Made by a program: the position numbers and the translations under genes. A stretch of DNA of 64,000 nt from Parasedimentitalea huanghaiensis (lineage in GTDB: Bacteria; Pseudomonadota; Alphaproteobacteria; Rhodobacterales; Rhodobacteraceae), in NCBI RefSeq assembly GCF_009753675.1, contig NZ_WQLV01000009.1:118406-182405 (forward strand), in the 5' to 3' direction. The notes beneath the pieces were generated by a model. The model searched no databases. It worked only from the letters and a program-made list of their open reading frames with translations, and was not told the origin of the DNA. Shown one piece after another: positions 1 through 8,681 of this stretch; the stretch's first letter is position 1; every line of letters starts with the position of its first letter.

Positions 1-1287
1 ACTAAAGACATTCCCGGGGGCCAGAACAATGTTTTCGACCAGCGTGGCCTTGGCCAGATCTGCGGCGTTCACCTGTTCCGGTAGGCTGCACCACAGGTAG
101 AACCCACCCCGGGGCATCAACCAGGGTGTAACCCCCAAGCTGGTCAATCGAGTCGCCACCTCGCGACGGTGTTTGGTTAAACGGTTCCGCAGGGCCTCCA
201 TATGTTTGCGATAGCTGCCATTGCTGAGCACCGAGTAGATCAGTTCCGTTGCGACCGGACTCGGACCACCAAAATTGGTGGCAACCTGCAGATCCGTCAG
301 GGCCTCGATCCAGTCAGCGCGGGCCGTGATGTATCCACAGCGCACCGAGGCCGAAAGGGTTTTGGAAAAGCTGCCAATACGGATCACCCGGTCCAAGCCT
401 TCCATCGTCACCAATCGAGGCGATGGGCTGGGCTCAAATGCTGCAAAGATGTCGTCCTCGATGATGACCAGATCATGGGATGTCGCCAGATTTAAAACCC
501 TGTGGGCAACCTGCGGCGACAAGGTGGCCCCTGTTGGATTGTGAAGCGCCGAATTGGTGATGTAGAGACTGGGTTTATGCTGGATCAGCGCCTGCTCAAA
601 CAGCTCAATATCCGGCCCGGATTGGGTGAGAGGCACGCAAACCAACTCGACACGGTGCGCCCTTAGCAGAGCCTGAAAATTGAAATAACAGGGATCATCC
701 ACCAGCACGGTATCGCCCGGACGTAGTAAAAACCGACATATCAAGTCGATGGCTTGGGTCCCAGAGGGCGTCAGCAGAACCTGATCTGGCCCAACATTCA
801 AACCTTCGTCAATGAATTGCCGTGCCAGCAACCGCCGCAAATTCAGCGCACCTTGGGTGCTGCCATAGTCTGATAACAATGCGTCATCAGAGCGCCCCAA
901 GTTACGCAGGGCCTGTCGCATTGCCGTATTGGGCATCCAATCCGCCGGCAGCCAACCGCAGCCGGGTTTGAGCGCGTCAGGCGCCGCATCCAGAGACTGT
1001 CGTGAGACCCAGAACGGATCAACCGAACGGTCCAACTGCGGCCCCACCTCGCTGACAGCAAAGGGCTGAGTGCTGCGCCCCACAAAAAATCCTGCGCCGC
1101 GCCGGGCAAATATTGTGCCCTCTGCCGCCAGATGATCATAGGCCTCCACCACGGTAGACGGCGACACCTGCATGGTACTGGCAAAACCCCGTATCGACGG
1201 CAGTTTCTCCCCCGGTTGCAGCGCCCGACTGCTGATTTTGCGAAGAATGGCGTCAACCACCAATGCGGTCCGTGAGCCTTGCTTCAT
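1..1287 (-). CDS. MocR-type (GntR-aminotransferase) transcriptional regulator, partial
   Basis: Fusion regulator: an N-terminal winged helix (about residues 1-70, with a motif like GEKLPSIRGFASTMQVSPSTVVEAY split over two helices) is followed by a fold-type I aminotransferase-like domain. The PLP-lysine motif SFSKTLS is present in that domain. The reading frame is open from the ATG at 1287, which has an AGGAG site just upstream, to the left edge, so the C-terminus is missing (429 codons seen). It is divergent from the EamA exporter gene at 1410. A perfect 9-bp inverted repeat lies between them. The layout suggests control of that exporter through a PLP-related or amino-acid signal. The family is sure; the effector is inferred only. 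Confidence 0.88.
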   Translation of the reverse strand, partial: MKQGSRTALVVDAILRKISSRALQPGEKLPSIRGFASTMQVSPSTVVEAYDHLAAEGTIFARRGAGFFVGRSTQPFAVSEVGPQLDRSVDPFWVSRQSLDAAPDALKPGCGWLPADWMPNTAMRQALRNLGRSDDALLSDYGSTQGALNLRRLLARQFIDEGLNVGPDQVLLTPSGTQAIDLICRFLLRPGDTVLVDDPCYFNFQALLRAHRVELVCVPLTQSGPDIELFEQALIQHKPSLYITNSALHNPTGATLSPQVAHRVLNLATSHDLVIIEDDIFAAFEPSPSPRLVTMEGLDRVIRIGSFSKTLSASVRCGYITARADWIEALTDLQVATNFGGPSPVATELIYSVLSNGSYRKHMEALRNRLTKHRREVATRLTSLGVTPWLMPRGGFYLWCSLPEQVNAADLAKATLVENIVLAPGNVFS

Positions 1288-1302
1288 TTCAAGCTCCTGC
1301 AT

Positions 1303-1328
1303 CTGTACTGGAAAACATACCAGTACAG
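1303..1328. promoter_or_regulatory. Candidate operator between the MocR and EamA genes
   Basis: Perfect inverted repeat CTGTACTGG - 8 nt - CCAGTACAG, 16 bp upstream of the MocR start codon and on the promoter side of the divergent exporter gene. The position and symmetry fit an operator for the neighbouring MocR protein; binding is inferred. Confidence 0.55.
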
Positions 1329-1409
1329 TTTGGGTTTATTGTATTGATCTGTTCCTACATTAGTCTCGCGCTGTTGCATAGGTTTCCCAAAAGTCAGGAG
1401 ACCAAACAC

Positions 1410-2285
1410 ATGCAAGCCATTTCACAAACCAGCTCAATGCGAGGATGGGGCAGCGGGTTGATTGGCGTCATTATCTTTAGCGCCTCCTTGCCCGCAACCC
1501 GTATCGCCGTCACAGGGTTTGAGCCGGTTTTTCTAACTTCAGCACGGGCGGTTATTGCCGCCATACTCGGGGTCGTCTTACTGGCATTGCTGAAACAATC
1601 CCGCCCCAAGGCAATGGATGTTCCACCCTTGCTGATCGTCGCCTTCGGAGTGGTCGTTGGGTTCCCCCTGCTGACTGCCATGGCGCTGCAATACATCACG
1701 GCGGGCCATTCGATCATTTTCATCGGCCTGCTGCCACTAACAACTGCGATATTTGGCGTGCTGCGCGGCGGTGAAAAGCCCAAGCCTATGTTTTGGGTTT
1801 TCTCTGGGTTTGGAGGTTTGGCAGTTGCTGCTTATGCCCTGTCGCAAGATGCCCAAATTTCGGTTCAAGGGGATCTGTTAATGGTCGGGGCAATTACTGT
1901 CTGCGGCCTGGGCTATGCCGAAGGCGCCACCCTGTCCCGCAGAATGGGCGGCTGGCAGGTGATCTCTTGGGCCTTGGTGCTGTCTCTGCCGATCATGGCT
2001 GCTATCGCAATAGTCGCAATGCCCAACAGCTGGTCCGGTATCAGTCCAGCGGCATGGGTCAGCCTGGGCTATGTGTCGATCTTTTCGATGCTGGTGGGAT
2101 TTGTGTTCTGGTATCGCGGCCTGGCCTTGGGTGGGATCGCCGGAGTGGGCCAGCTCCAGCTGTTGCAACCGTTTTTTGGATTGATGCTCGCGGCACTTTT
2201 ATTGGGCGAAGCCATTGCACCGTCGATGGTCGCCGTTACTCTGTTTGTGGTCAGCTGCGTGGTTGGCGCAAAGCGCTTTGCTTAA
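1410..2285 (+). CDS. EamA/DMT-family membrane exporter
   Basis: A 291-residue inner-membrane protein with about ten hydrophobic segments in two similar halves, as in EamA drug/metabolite transporters. Typical features include the early segment ending SLPATRIAV and the second-half motif LGYVSIFSMLVGFVFWYRGLA. The start is taken at 1410 because CAGGAG lies 9 nt upstream; a longer open frame back to 1263 would run through the operator region. The divergent MocR regulator implies that the substrate is an amino acid or amine, or a toxic analogue, but the sequence does not show which. Confidence 0.88.
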   Translation: MQAISQTSSMRGWGSGLIGVIIFSASLPATRIAVTGFEPVFLTSARAVIAAILGVVLLALLKQSRPKAMDVPPLLIVAFGVVVGFPLLTAMALQYITAGHSIIFIGLLPLTTAIFGVLRGGEKPKPMFWVFSGFGGLAVAAYALSQDAQISVQGDLLMVGAITVCGLGYAEGATLSRRMGGWQVISWALVLSLPIMAAIAIVAMPNSWSGISPAAWVSLGYVSIFSMLVGFVFWYRGLALGGIAGVGQLQLLQPFFGLMLAALLLGEAIAPSMVAVTLFVVSCVVGAKRFA

Positions 2286-2322
2286 CGCCACAGACCCGCT
2301 GAACCAGAATACATGCACACAA

Positions 2323-2350
2323 AAAGACGGCCCCATTAGAGGCCGTCTTT
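2323..2350. terminator. Bidirectional terminator between the EamA and csp genes
   Basis: Stem AAAGACGGCC - 8-nt loop - GGCCGTCTTT, with an A run before it and a T run at its end, so it can serve both convergent genes (the exporter on plus, the cold-shock gene on minus). Confidence 0.8.
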
Positions 2351-2358
2351 GCACCGGC

Positions 2359-2565
2359 TTAAGCCAGTGCAATATTCACTGCGGACTCGCGACCATCACG
2401 GCCGGGCTGCAGTTCATAAGTTACTTTCTGGTTGTCAGCCAGGCCTGTCAGGCCAGCTTGCTCAACAGCAGAAATATGTACAAATACGTCACGGCCGCCA
2501 TCGTCGGGTGCGATGAAGCCGAAGCCTTTGGTTGTGTTAAACCATTTGACGGTGCCATTAGCCAT
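2359..2565 (-). CDS. CspA-family cold-shock protein
   Basis: A 68-residue single cold-shock domain. The RNA-binding motifs KWFNTTKGFGFI (RNP1 region) and DVFVHIS (RNP2) are intact. The start is set at 2565 because AGGAGG sits 7 nt upstream of that ATG; the ATG at 2571 would leave only 1-2 nt. The 285-nt upstream gap up to the L,D-transpeptidase gene holds a possible hairpin (CTGCCCGC/GCGGCAG near 2588-2612), so a long structured 5' leader is possible, as in many cold-shock mRNAs. It acts as an RNA chaperone in the cytoplasm. A close paralogue lies at 55627. Confidence 0.93.
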   Translation of the reverse strand: MANGTVKWFNTTKGFGFIAPDDGGRDVFVHISAVEQAGLTGLADNQKVTYELQPGRDGRESAVNIALA

Positions 2566-2856
2566 CGTCATGCCTCCTAATCGTCTGGTCTGCCCGCACC
2601 ATGCGGCAGGTCGGCAAAGTCAGTGCAAAATCGAAGCCTGAGCCGAAAACGGGCAGTCTATAGCCGATAGCGTAACATCGCGGTTCTAATGTTGTCGGCA
2701 ATGAAGGAACTGTGCAAGGAAAATTGCCCTTTTCAGCGAAAATCGGTTAAATTCAGCTGGTCACACCACTTTCCACCCACCTGAAATAAATTTCACTGGC
2801 GTGATTTTGCGTTCATTCTATAGGTTGGTTATCTCAAAACCCACCGCCTCAGCACC

Positions 2857-3438
2857 CTACAAAACGGTAACAACAGTACCGACAGGGACACGTTGGTACA
2901 GATCGATCACATGCTCGTTGAGCATACGAATGCAGCCGTTTGACACAGATTGCCCAATGGTCTCCGGCTGGGTGGTGCCGTGAATACGGAAGTAGGTGTC
3001 GACGCCGTTCTGAAATAAATACAATGCCCGCGCACCCAATGGGTTTGTCGGGCCACCAGGCTGAACATATTTGTTGTCTACAAAGCGCGAATAGGTTCTG
3101 GGTTCGCGTTCGATCATCTCGTCAGTTGGACGCCAGGTCGGCCATTCTTTTTTGACCTCGATAATCGCAGAGCCGGTAAACTCCAACCCGGCCCGTCCGA
3201 CCCCAACCCCGTAACGAAGTGCCTTACGCTTGTCGGTGACAAAATAGAGATAGAAAGAACGCGGCAGGATCAGCAACTGACCAGGCTCGAACTCTTTCTT
3301 GATCCGGACTTCCTGTGGCGTTGGGTCAAACACAGCAGGTTTTGATTTTGCAAGGGCCAGGCTAGGCAGCGATAAAGCAAGACCACCTGCAGCAGAAGCG
3401 TTGACAAACTGGCGGCGACTAAAGCAATTGGTGGACAT
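2857..3438 (-). CDS. L,D-transpeptidase (YkuD family), Tat-exported
   Basis: A 193-residue protein with a twin-arginine signal (SRRQFVNASAAGG then a hydrophobic stretch ending SLALA) and a YkuD domain. The catalytic signature HGT...SNGCIRM is complete (near residues 145-165). It is expected to form 3-3 peptidoglycan cross-links or to anchor proteins to peptidoglycan in the periplasm. The start ATG at 3438 has AGAGAGG upstream. It stands alone between the csp gene and trxC. The exact reaction among YkuD enzymes is not visible from the sequence. Confidence 0.9.
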   Translation of the reverse strand: MSTNCFSRRQFVNASAAGGLALSLPSLALAKSKPAVFDPTPQEVRIKKEFEPGQLLILPRSFYLYFVTDKRKALRYGVGVGRAGLEFTGSAIIEVKKEWPTWRPTDEMIEREPRTYSRFVDNKYVQPGGPTNPLGARALYLFQNGVDTYFRIHGTTQPETIGQSVSNGCIRMLNEHVIDLYQRVPVGTVVTVL

Positions 3439-3615
3439 GGCACCTCTCTAGGATTTTGGGCTCTTCCTTCAGAATTGCCCCAGTTTCTTGTTCGGTCAAA
3501 TAAAATCCGCGTGCAGCAACCGATCCTCCGATCCCCAGCATGCAGGTGATAAGTTCTTGAGCCTGCCGCTACAAAACCTATATGGGATTTGGAATATTAA
3601 TCTGGAGGACGCGTC

Positions 3616-4041
3616 ATGGCGACCAAGACACTGACTTGCCTATCCTGCGCCCAACTCAATCGGGTGCCCGACGACAAGCTAGGCGCCAACCCAAAATGCG
3701 CCACCTGCGGCACTTGGTTGTTGCCCGCCAAGCCCATGGACGTGGACCCAGCCATTTTACAAAAAGCGGCACAAAACGATGATCTGCCATTGGTGGTCGA
3801 TTTTTGGGCCCCTTGGTGCGGCCCTTGCAAAATGATGGGTCCTGAATTCAGCAAGGCGGCAAAAAAGCTAAGCGGCAAGGCACGGTTGGTGAAAATGAAC
3901 ACACAAGATCACCAGTCCACCGGAGCCCGGTACCGGATCAAAGGCATTCCCACCATGGTCGCATTTGAACGCGGCAAGGAGAAAAAGCGCAAATCGGGTG
4001 CGATGCGCGAAGGTCAGATTGTCGGCTGGGTTAAGGGTTAG
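3616..4041 (+). CDS. trxC: Thioredoxin TrxC (thioredoxin 2)
   Basis: A 141-residue thioredoxin with an N-terminal zinc-ribbon of two CxxC pairs (CLSC and CATC, residues about 9-32), which separates TrxC from TrxA. The active site WCGPC follows in FWAPWCGPCKMM, with the cis-Pro motif GIPTM. It reduces disulfides in the cytoplasm and is usually linked to oxidative stress. TGGAGG lies upstream of the start. It is convergent with the lipoprotein gene; their 3' ends overlap by 4 nt. Confidence 0.95.
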   Translation: MATKTLTCLSCAQLNRVPDDKLGANPKCATCGTWLLPAKPMDVDPAILQKAAQNDDLPLVVDFWAPWCGPCKMMGPEFSKAAKKLSGKARLVKMNTQDHQSTGARYRIKGIPTMVAFERGKEKKRKSGAMREGQIVGWVKG

Positions 4042-4787
4042 AACTCTATCACGGTAATCAGCTTGACCTCTCTTTGAACCGGAGCGCTGGGCGCTATACC
4101 CGCCGATGCAGAAGTACTGAGAGCTGGTCTGAGTTCGACTAACGCGCTTGGGGCAAACAGAGCGCTTTCAACTTCCCGCCGCAGCTCCTCGCTGACCCGA
4201 TCTGCGTCACAGGCACCGCGAATTACCCATCTCTGGTATGACGCCGGCCCGGCCACGGTGCCGGAAACAACCCGTGATGCGACATCATTTTCGCTGACTT
4301 TCTGTGAATGGATCAGGGTTTTGATCATTTCTGCCGTCAAATCGGCGCTGTCCTGAAAAGTCATATCCTTGATCGTTTCCTCGCGAGCTGTCGGCTTGCC
4401 GTCAGTCAGACAATGACGCGCCACATAGATCCAGTCATGCACCATATAGGCGGGGGCATATCCCCAGGGAGAGAACCCTTTGAACAGTTGCGCTTGCTTT
4501 GGGATCGACCCGCCATCGGTGTACATGATTTCAGGCTCGATCACCTTGACCCCAGCGGGATCACCCCCTCGGGTGAACCGAAGTGGGTTGTTCTGGTCCG
4601 GCACATAGACAAACCTGCCGCTACCGGTATCATCCCCTTCACCGATCCACATCACAAACAGCGATCCGGTGAACTCACCTACAGGGGCCGCATCATAGTC
4701 GACAGACCCGCAACCTGTCAGGGTTGCGCAAATCGTCAATGGTGTAAAAAAACGCTGGGCGAGTGCAACAAAGGTCCTGAAAGGCAA
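4038..4787 (-). CDS. DUF1353-like lipoprotein
   Basis: A protein of about 249 residues of unknown role. The core motif TDGGSIP, then a spacer and AYMVHDWIY, matches the pattern of DUF1353 proteins. The start is proposed at the TTG codon 4787: this gives a compact 26-residue lipoprotein signal ending LTGC, and AGGA lies about 8 nt upstream. The longer open frame (ATG at 4856) would place the signal peptide about 23 residues inside. The C-terminal 50 residues are Ser/Ala/Pro-rich and low in complexity. It lies 94 nt downstream of the DUF4157 gene on the same strand, so the two may be co-transcribed. Function not known. Confidence 0.65.
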   Translation of the reverse strand: MPFRTFVALAQRFFTPLTICATLTGCGSVDYDAAPVGEFTGSLFVMWIGEGDDTGSGRFVYVPDQNNPLRFTRGGDPAGVKVIEPEIMYTDGGSIPKQAQLFKGFSPWGYAPAYMVHDWIYVARHCLTDGKPTAREETIKDMTFQDSADLTAEMIKTLIHSQKVSENDVASRVVSGTVAGPASYQRWVIRGACDADRVSEELRREVESALFAPSALVELRPALSTSASAGIAPSAPVQREVKLITVIEF

Positions 4788-4881
4788 ACAACTAATCCTG
4801 TAAATGAACGTCTCTGGAAATGATGACAGACTAAGATCAGAAACAAGAAAGTCCATTCATACTCAGAACACCCTATATCGC

Positions 4882-5253
4882 CTATTTCGCGATAAGCGCC
4901 TCGCCATCTTTTGGTTTGGGAACTTTACCCCGGCTCTGCTGCAAAACATGTGCCAGTTCATGCACCAGTGTTTCGGGTTTCTTGGCATCTCCGGGACGCA
5001 TAAAATACACGTTGTGCCCCTGCGTAAACGCCTTGGCCTTTAGCTCTTTGCAGAGTTCCTTGATGTTGCCGCCGGTGTGCACCCGCACCTTGGCCAGTTT
5101 CGCACCAAAGTGTTTCTCCAGACCGTCACGGACATCTTTTGGCAGCTTCAGTTCCTTGGTGCTTTCGGGCGCTTTTTTTAGCGCCTTGCGCTTGGCTTTC
5201 TTGCCGCCTGTGGCCTCGACCATGGTGGCGATTTCTTCTGGGGATTTGGCCAT
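4882..5253 (-). CDS. Stand-alone DUF4157 (eCIS-core) domain protein
   Basis: A 123-residue protein. After a Lys-rich N-terminus (KKAKRKALKKAP) it carries a DUF4157-type domain: LPKDVRDGLEKHFG, then VRVHTGGN, AFTQGHNVYF, and the metallopeptidase-like motif HELAHVLQQ. In other genomes this domain marks effectors of extracellular contractile injection systems and usually heads a large toxin; here there is nothing after it. The start at 5253 is chosen because GTGGAG lies 6 nt upstream; the open frame extends to 5325. No injection-system genes are near. A secreted protease-like factor or a remnant is possible; function open. Confidence 0.72.
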   Translation of the reverse strand: MAKSPEEIATMVEATGGKKAKRKALKKAPESTKELKLPKDVRDGLEKHFGAKLAKVRVHTGGNIKELCKELKAKAFTQGHNVYFMRPGDAKKPETLVHELAHVLQQSRGKVPKPKDGEALIAK

Positions 5254-5838
5254 TGGAGACTCCACTTTCTGTAGAAACACACATTGGACTTGTGACCAGA
5301 ATAGATTGCCTGAGGCGTCTGTCAAATCTCATCCACACAACAACACGCGAGCGATTAATCACTGCACGCCAATAGCCCGGTCAGCCTGTGGCGTCCGGTT
5401 CCTCAGTCAGATTGCGGTTTGATATTGCTTACTCAGGTATAAAGATGGCGACGTCGCCAAAGCGGATGCGGACGGGGATCAAACCCCGCGTGCTAAACGT
5501 TGTCTCTGCGCGCCCCTATCGTGATGGGACCCTGTTCCATGTGCCGGGGGTGATAGGCCCAGCGGTATTCGCGAATGGTCGCATACTGCGACATACGGCA
5601 AAACTTTCCCTAAACAGACCGTGCGGTACTCGCCCAACGCCTTTCCCAAAAGGCGGCATTTTGCGGCCAGAGGGAGCAATGAGTATTTTTGGCAAAAAGA
5701 AGCCCGCGATCGGGACAAACACCACTGTTTCTTTTTGCTTCTAAATACTCAAATTCCGAAGATGCTTCTGGACCAGATCTTCAAAACTCTGGGCGAGCTG
5801 CTCCGCTGTTCGGGCATGGCAAGCCTGGCTTCACAAAA
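5254..5838. other. Gene-free stretch upstream of the DUF4157 gene
   Basis: About 585 nt without a convincing gene. Open frames here have no recognisable domain and no good start signal. It holds two copies of a short dispersed element in opposite orientation (5681-5750) and the 10-mer CGCCCAACGC (5631-5640), which recurs in two other intergenic regions. The middle part (5440-5640) is GC-rich and could be a decayed or mobile non-coding element. Confidence 0.5.
5681..5750. repeat. Inverted pair of a short dispersed intergenic element
   Basis: The left copy (5681-5703) begins GAGTATTTTTGGCAAAAAG. The right copy (5727-5750), read on minus, begins GAGTATTTAGAAGCAAAAAG. A third copy lies at 7310-7331 and a looser one at 30371-30394. 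The pair could fold as one large hairpin beyond the gltX terminator. Confidence 0.6.
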
Positions 5839-5869
5839 AACCGCGCCCACCAGAAAGGTGCGTGCGGTT
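5839..5869 (-). terminator. Rho-independent terminator of gltX
   Basis: On minus: stem AACCGCACGCACC - 5 nt - GGTGGGCGCGGTT with one mismatch, running into a T tract. It starts about 20 nt after the gltX stop codon. Confidence 0.8.
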
Positions 5870-5890
5870 CAAAATCATATATAAGGCAAA

Positions 5891-7216
5891 TCAGCCGCGG
5901 GCGCGGATAACCTGCATCAGCGACAACAGCGCACTCATGTCTGGGCCGCGTTCCATGCCGGTAACCGCGTGACGCAGTGGCATGAACAGCTTTTTGCCCT
6001 TGCGACCAGTGGCTTCCTTCACCGCTGTGGTCCAAGTTTTCCAAGTGTCCGCGTCATAAGGACCTTCGGGCAACAGCGCCATTGCCTCGGCGATGAACTC
6101 TTTGTCCTCATCCGCGATCAATGGCTCGGCACCGTCGCGGCACAGGGTCCACCAGGTTTCGAGATCAGCCAAGGTGGTGATGTTTTCCTTAGCGACATCC
6201 CAGAACGTTGCCTGCTTGTCAGCAGGAACACCCAGTGCATCTAGGTCGGACTTTACGTTTTCCAGAGGCAGCGACTGCAAGTAGCGGCCAGTCAATGGGA
6301 ACAGGTCCTGCACGTCGAACTTGGTTGGCGCAGAGCCAAAACGGTTGATGTCAAAACCTTCGATCAGCTCGGCCATTTCATTGCGCAGCTCGATCGGGTC
6401 GGACGAGCCAAGACGGGCCATCTGTGACAGCAGCGCCATCGGCTGCACGCCCTGCTCGCGCAGGTCGCGCAATGCCAAGGTGCCCAGACGTTTCGACAAT
6501 GCTTCGCCCTGAGGGCCGGTTAGCAGCGAGTGGTGGGCGAACTCAGGTGGAGTGCCACCCAGCGCCTTGATGATCTGGATCTGGGTTGCGGTATTGGTCA
6601 CGTGGTCAGATCCACGTACAACGTTGGTCACACCCATTTCGGTGTCATCCACAACAGATGCGATTGTATAAAGCACCTGACCGTCACCACGGATCAGCAC
6701 CGGGTCGGAAACCGAGGCAGCGTCGATCGAGATATCGCCCAACACACCGTCAGTCCACTCGATCCGCTCGTGGTCCAGCTTGAAACGCCAGACACCGTCG
6801 CCACGCTCGGCGCGCAGGGCATCTTTTTCAGCATCTGACAGGTCCAGCGCGGCGCGGTCATAGACCGGCGGCTTGCCCATGTTCAGCTGCTTCTTGCGCT
6901 TCAGGTCCAGCTCGGTTGGGGTTTCAAACGCCTCGTAGAAGCGGCCAATGTCACGCAGCTTGTCGGCAGCATCGGCATATTGATCCAGACGGTCGGACTG
7001 GCGTTCGACCTTGTCCCAGGTCAGGCCCAGCCATTCCATGTCCTGCTTGATGGCATCGACATATTTCTCTTCGGACCGGTTTGGGTCCGTATCGTCGATG
7101 CGCAGAATGAAGGTGCCGCCGGCCTTGCGGGCGATCAGATAGTTCATCAGCGCGGTGCGCAGGTTGCCGACGTGGATATATCCGGTGGGCGACGGGGCAA
7201 AACGGGTGGTGGTCAT
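5891..7216 (-). CDS. gltX: Glutamyl-tRNA synthetase
   Basis: A 441-residue class I synthetase. The HIGH-type signature is RFAPSPTGYIHVGNLRTAL (residues about 5-23) and the KMSKS-type loop is ALSKRLG (about 236-242). It charges tRNA-Glu with glutamate. Alphaproteobacteria often carry two GltX paralogues, one of which may serve tRNA-Gln; which one this is cannot be told from the motifs alone. The ATG at 7216 sits 7 nt from AGGAG; a GTG one codon earlier is the alternative start. It is a single-gene unit with its own terminator. Confidence 0.95.
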   Translation of the reverse strand: MTTTRFAPSPTGYIHVGNLRTALMNYLIARKAGGTFILRIDDTDPNRSEEKYVDAIKQDMEWLGLTWDKVERQSDRLDQYADAADKLRDIGRFYEAFETPTELDLKRKKQLNMGKPPVYDRAALDLSDAEKDALRAERGDGVWRFKLDHERIEWTDGVLGDISIDAASVSDPVLIRGDGQVLYTIASVVDDTEMGVTNVVRGSDHVTNTATQIQIIKALGGTPPEFAHHSLLTGPQGEALSKRLGTLALRDLREQGVQPMALLSQMARLGSSDPIELRNEMAELIEGFDINRFGSAPTKFDVQDLFPLTGRYLQSLPLENVKSDLDALGVPADKQATFWDVAKENITTLADLETWWTLCRDGAEPLIADEDKEFIAEAMALLPEGPYDADTWKTWTTAVKEATGRKGKKLFMPLRHAVTGMERGPDMSALLSLMQVIRARG

Positions 7217-7309
7217 CACATGTCTCCTGTTGTCTTGCCCATCTCACATAGGCAGGGTTTTGTCCAGTTGATGAGAAGTATCCGCGCCAAGGGCACGGGC
7301 CTGCGGCGC

Positions 7310-7331
7310 GAGTATTTTTGCAAAAAGAAGC
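7310..7331 (+). repeat. Dispersed intergenic element, gltX-upstream copy
   Basis: Begins GAGTATTTTTGCAAAAAGAA; it differs from the copy at 5681-5703 only by one missing G. It lies between the ends of gltX and the FAD oxidoreductase gene. Confidence 0.6.
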
Positions 7332-7349
7332 GAAAGTCCGGTGGCTGTT

Positions 7350-8681
7350 CTAAGCGCCGTTGTCTATCCGCACCCGGCTACCGTCGGTGTAACGCGACAG
7401 GCGGAAGGCGTGAGGGTCCACAATGGGTGTCGAACCGGTGACCATATCCGCCATCAAGCGCCCTGCCCCAGGTCCAAGACCAAAGCCATGGCCAGAGAAT
7501 CCGGTAGAAATGTACAAGCCCGGCAGGTCATCCACGGCTGAGATCACTGGGATGGCATCCGGCATCACATCAATCATCCCAGCCCAGCTTTGCACCACGT
7601 CGGACTGTTGCAGGAACGGGAAGGCCTGTTGGGCGGCGGTCCAGCCAGATTTCAGCGCCGATTGTGAGGGTTCTGGGTCGAGGATGCGGCATTGCTCAAA
7701 CGCGGTTTCCTGGTCGGGTGTCCAGCGACGCGCTTGGGCGGCCTCTTGCTGCCAGCGATCTGATAGGCGGAACCGCAGTGAGCGCCATTCGCTTAAGAAT
7801 GCAGGCAGGTATTTCAAGCCCAAGCGAAAACTGTCGGGCACGATATCAACCGTGCTCTCGCCGCTGTTGGCCACGGTATAGCCGCCATCAGCGCGTTTGG
7901 TGAGGCCGTAGCCGTCGCCCCAAAGCGCGACATCCGGCCCGCCTGTCACCGCGGAACAGCGCAGCACCGAGTTCAGGACCTTAAGCTGTGGCAGGGATAT
8001 CCCGGCATTGCCAAGGAACAGTCGCGACCAAGCACCGCCTGCGACCACCACCGAGCTACAGGCCACCCGGCCCCGTTCGGTGATCACCCCGGCGATCTGG
8101 CCAGCCTGCACATCCACAGATCGAACCGCACAATTCGAGAGGACAACGGCGCCTGCATCTCGGGCGCCCATTGCTATCGCGTGTGTTGCCAACTGCGGCT
8201 CGGCGCGACCATCCATTGGAGTCGACAAGGCAAATGGAATATGGCCCTCATGCCCCGGCAACATCATCTGCAGGGTATCGCCACTGAGTATTTCGCTGGT
8301 GGCATCAAAGTCTTGCAGGTTCTGCGCCCAGCGCTGCAAGTGATCGCGGCGCTTGTCGGTGTTGGCCACAAACAGGCTGCCGCATCGATGATATCCGGTC
8401 TGGTACCCTGTTCGCGCCTCTAGCCCCTGCCAGATTGACATGGATTCGATCATCAGTGGGATTTCACGCGGATCGCGTTGAGACAGGCGCACCCAGCCCC
8501 AATTGCGCGAGCTTTGCTCGCCGCCAATACGGCCCTTTTCACAGAGCAATACAGATACGCCACGCGCCGCAAGTTCCAGCGCAGTTGAGGCACCTACGAT
8601 ACCGCCGCCAATGACAACTGTATCGACGGATTTTGGGAGACGTTTGTCCTCGGGAAAGGACGGTAACTCGGGACCGGGCAA
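7350..8681 (-). CDS. FAD-dependent oxidoreductase (DAO/glycine oxidase type)
   Basis: A 443-residue flavoprotein of the D-amino-acid-oxidase fold. The dinucleotide-binding motif VVIGGGIVGASTALELAARG is near residue 20, and the C-terminal FAD motif GFSGHGFGLGPGAG is near residue 405. It probably oxidises a secondary or amino-group substrate; the substrate is not shown. The start is proposed at TTG 8681: CGGAGG lies 6 nt upstream and it yields an N-terminus of normal length (PGPELPSFPEDKRLP). The frame stays open to 8750 without a ribosome site. No co-directional partner is close. Confidence 0.82.
   Translation of the reverse strand: MPGPELPSFPEDKRLPKSVDTVVIGGGIVGASTALELAARGVSVLLCEKGRIGGEQSSRNWGWVRLSQRDPREIPLMIESMSIWQGLEARTGYQTGYHRCGSLFVANTDKRRDHLQRWAQNLQDFDATSEILSGDTLQMMLPGHEGHIPFALSTPMDGRAEPQLATHAIAMGARDAGAVVLSNCAVRSVDVQAGQIAGVITERGRVACSSVVVAGGAWSRLFLGNAGISLPQLKVLNSVLRCSAVTGGPDVALWGDGYGLTKRADGGYTVANSGESTVDIVPDSFRLGLKYLPAFLSEWRSLRFRLSDRWQQEAAQARRWTPDQETAFEQCRILDPEPSQSALKSGWTAAQQAFPFLQQSDVVQSWAGMIDVMPDAIPVISAVDDLPGLYISTGFSGHGFGLGPGAGRLMADMVTGSTPIVDPHAFRLSRYTDGSRVRIDNGA

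Noticed and set aside
843..1256. A 137-codon open frame on minus inside the MocR gene
   Set aside because: It is another frame of the MocR coding sequence; the peptide is Arg/Cys/Trp-rich with no domain.
5460..5530. A tRNA-like T-arm (GGGG-tttgat-CCCC) on minus
   Set aside because: The loop has 6 nt instead of 7 and no acceptor, D or anticodon arms can be drawn.
5388..5744. A 118-codon open frame on plus upstream of gltX
   Set aside because: No domain, no ribosome site, and it runs through the dispersed repeat element.
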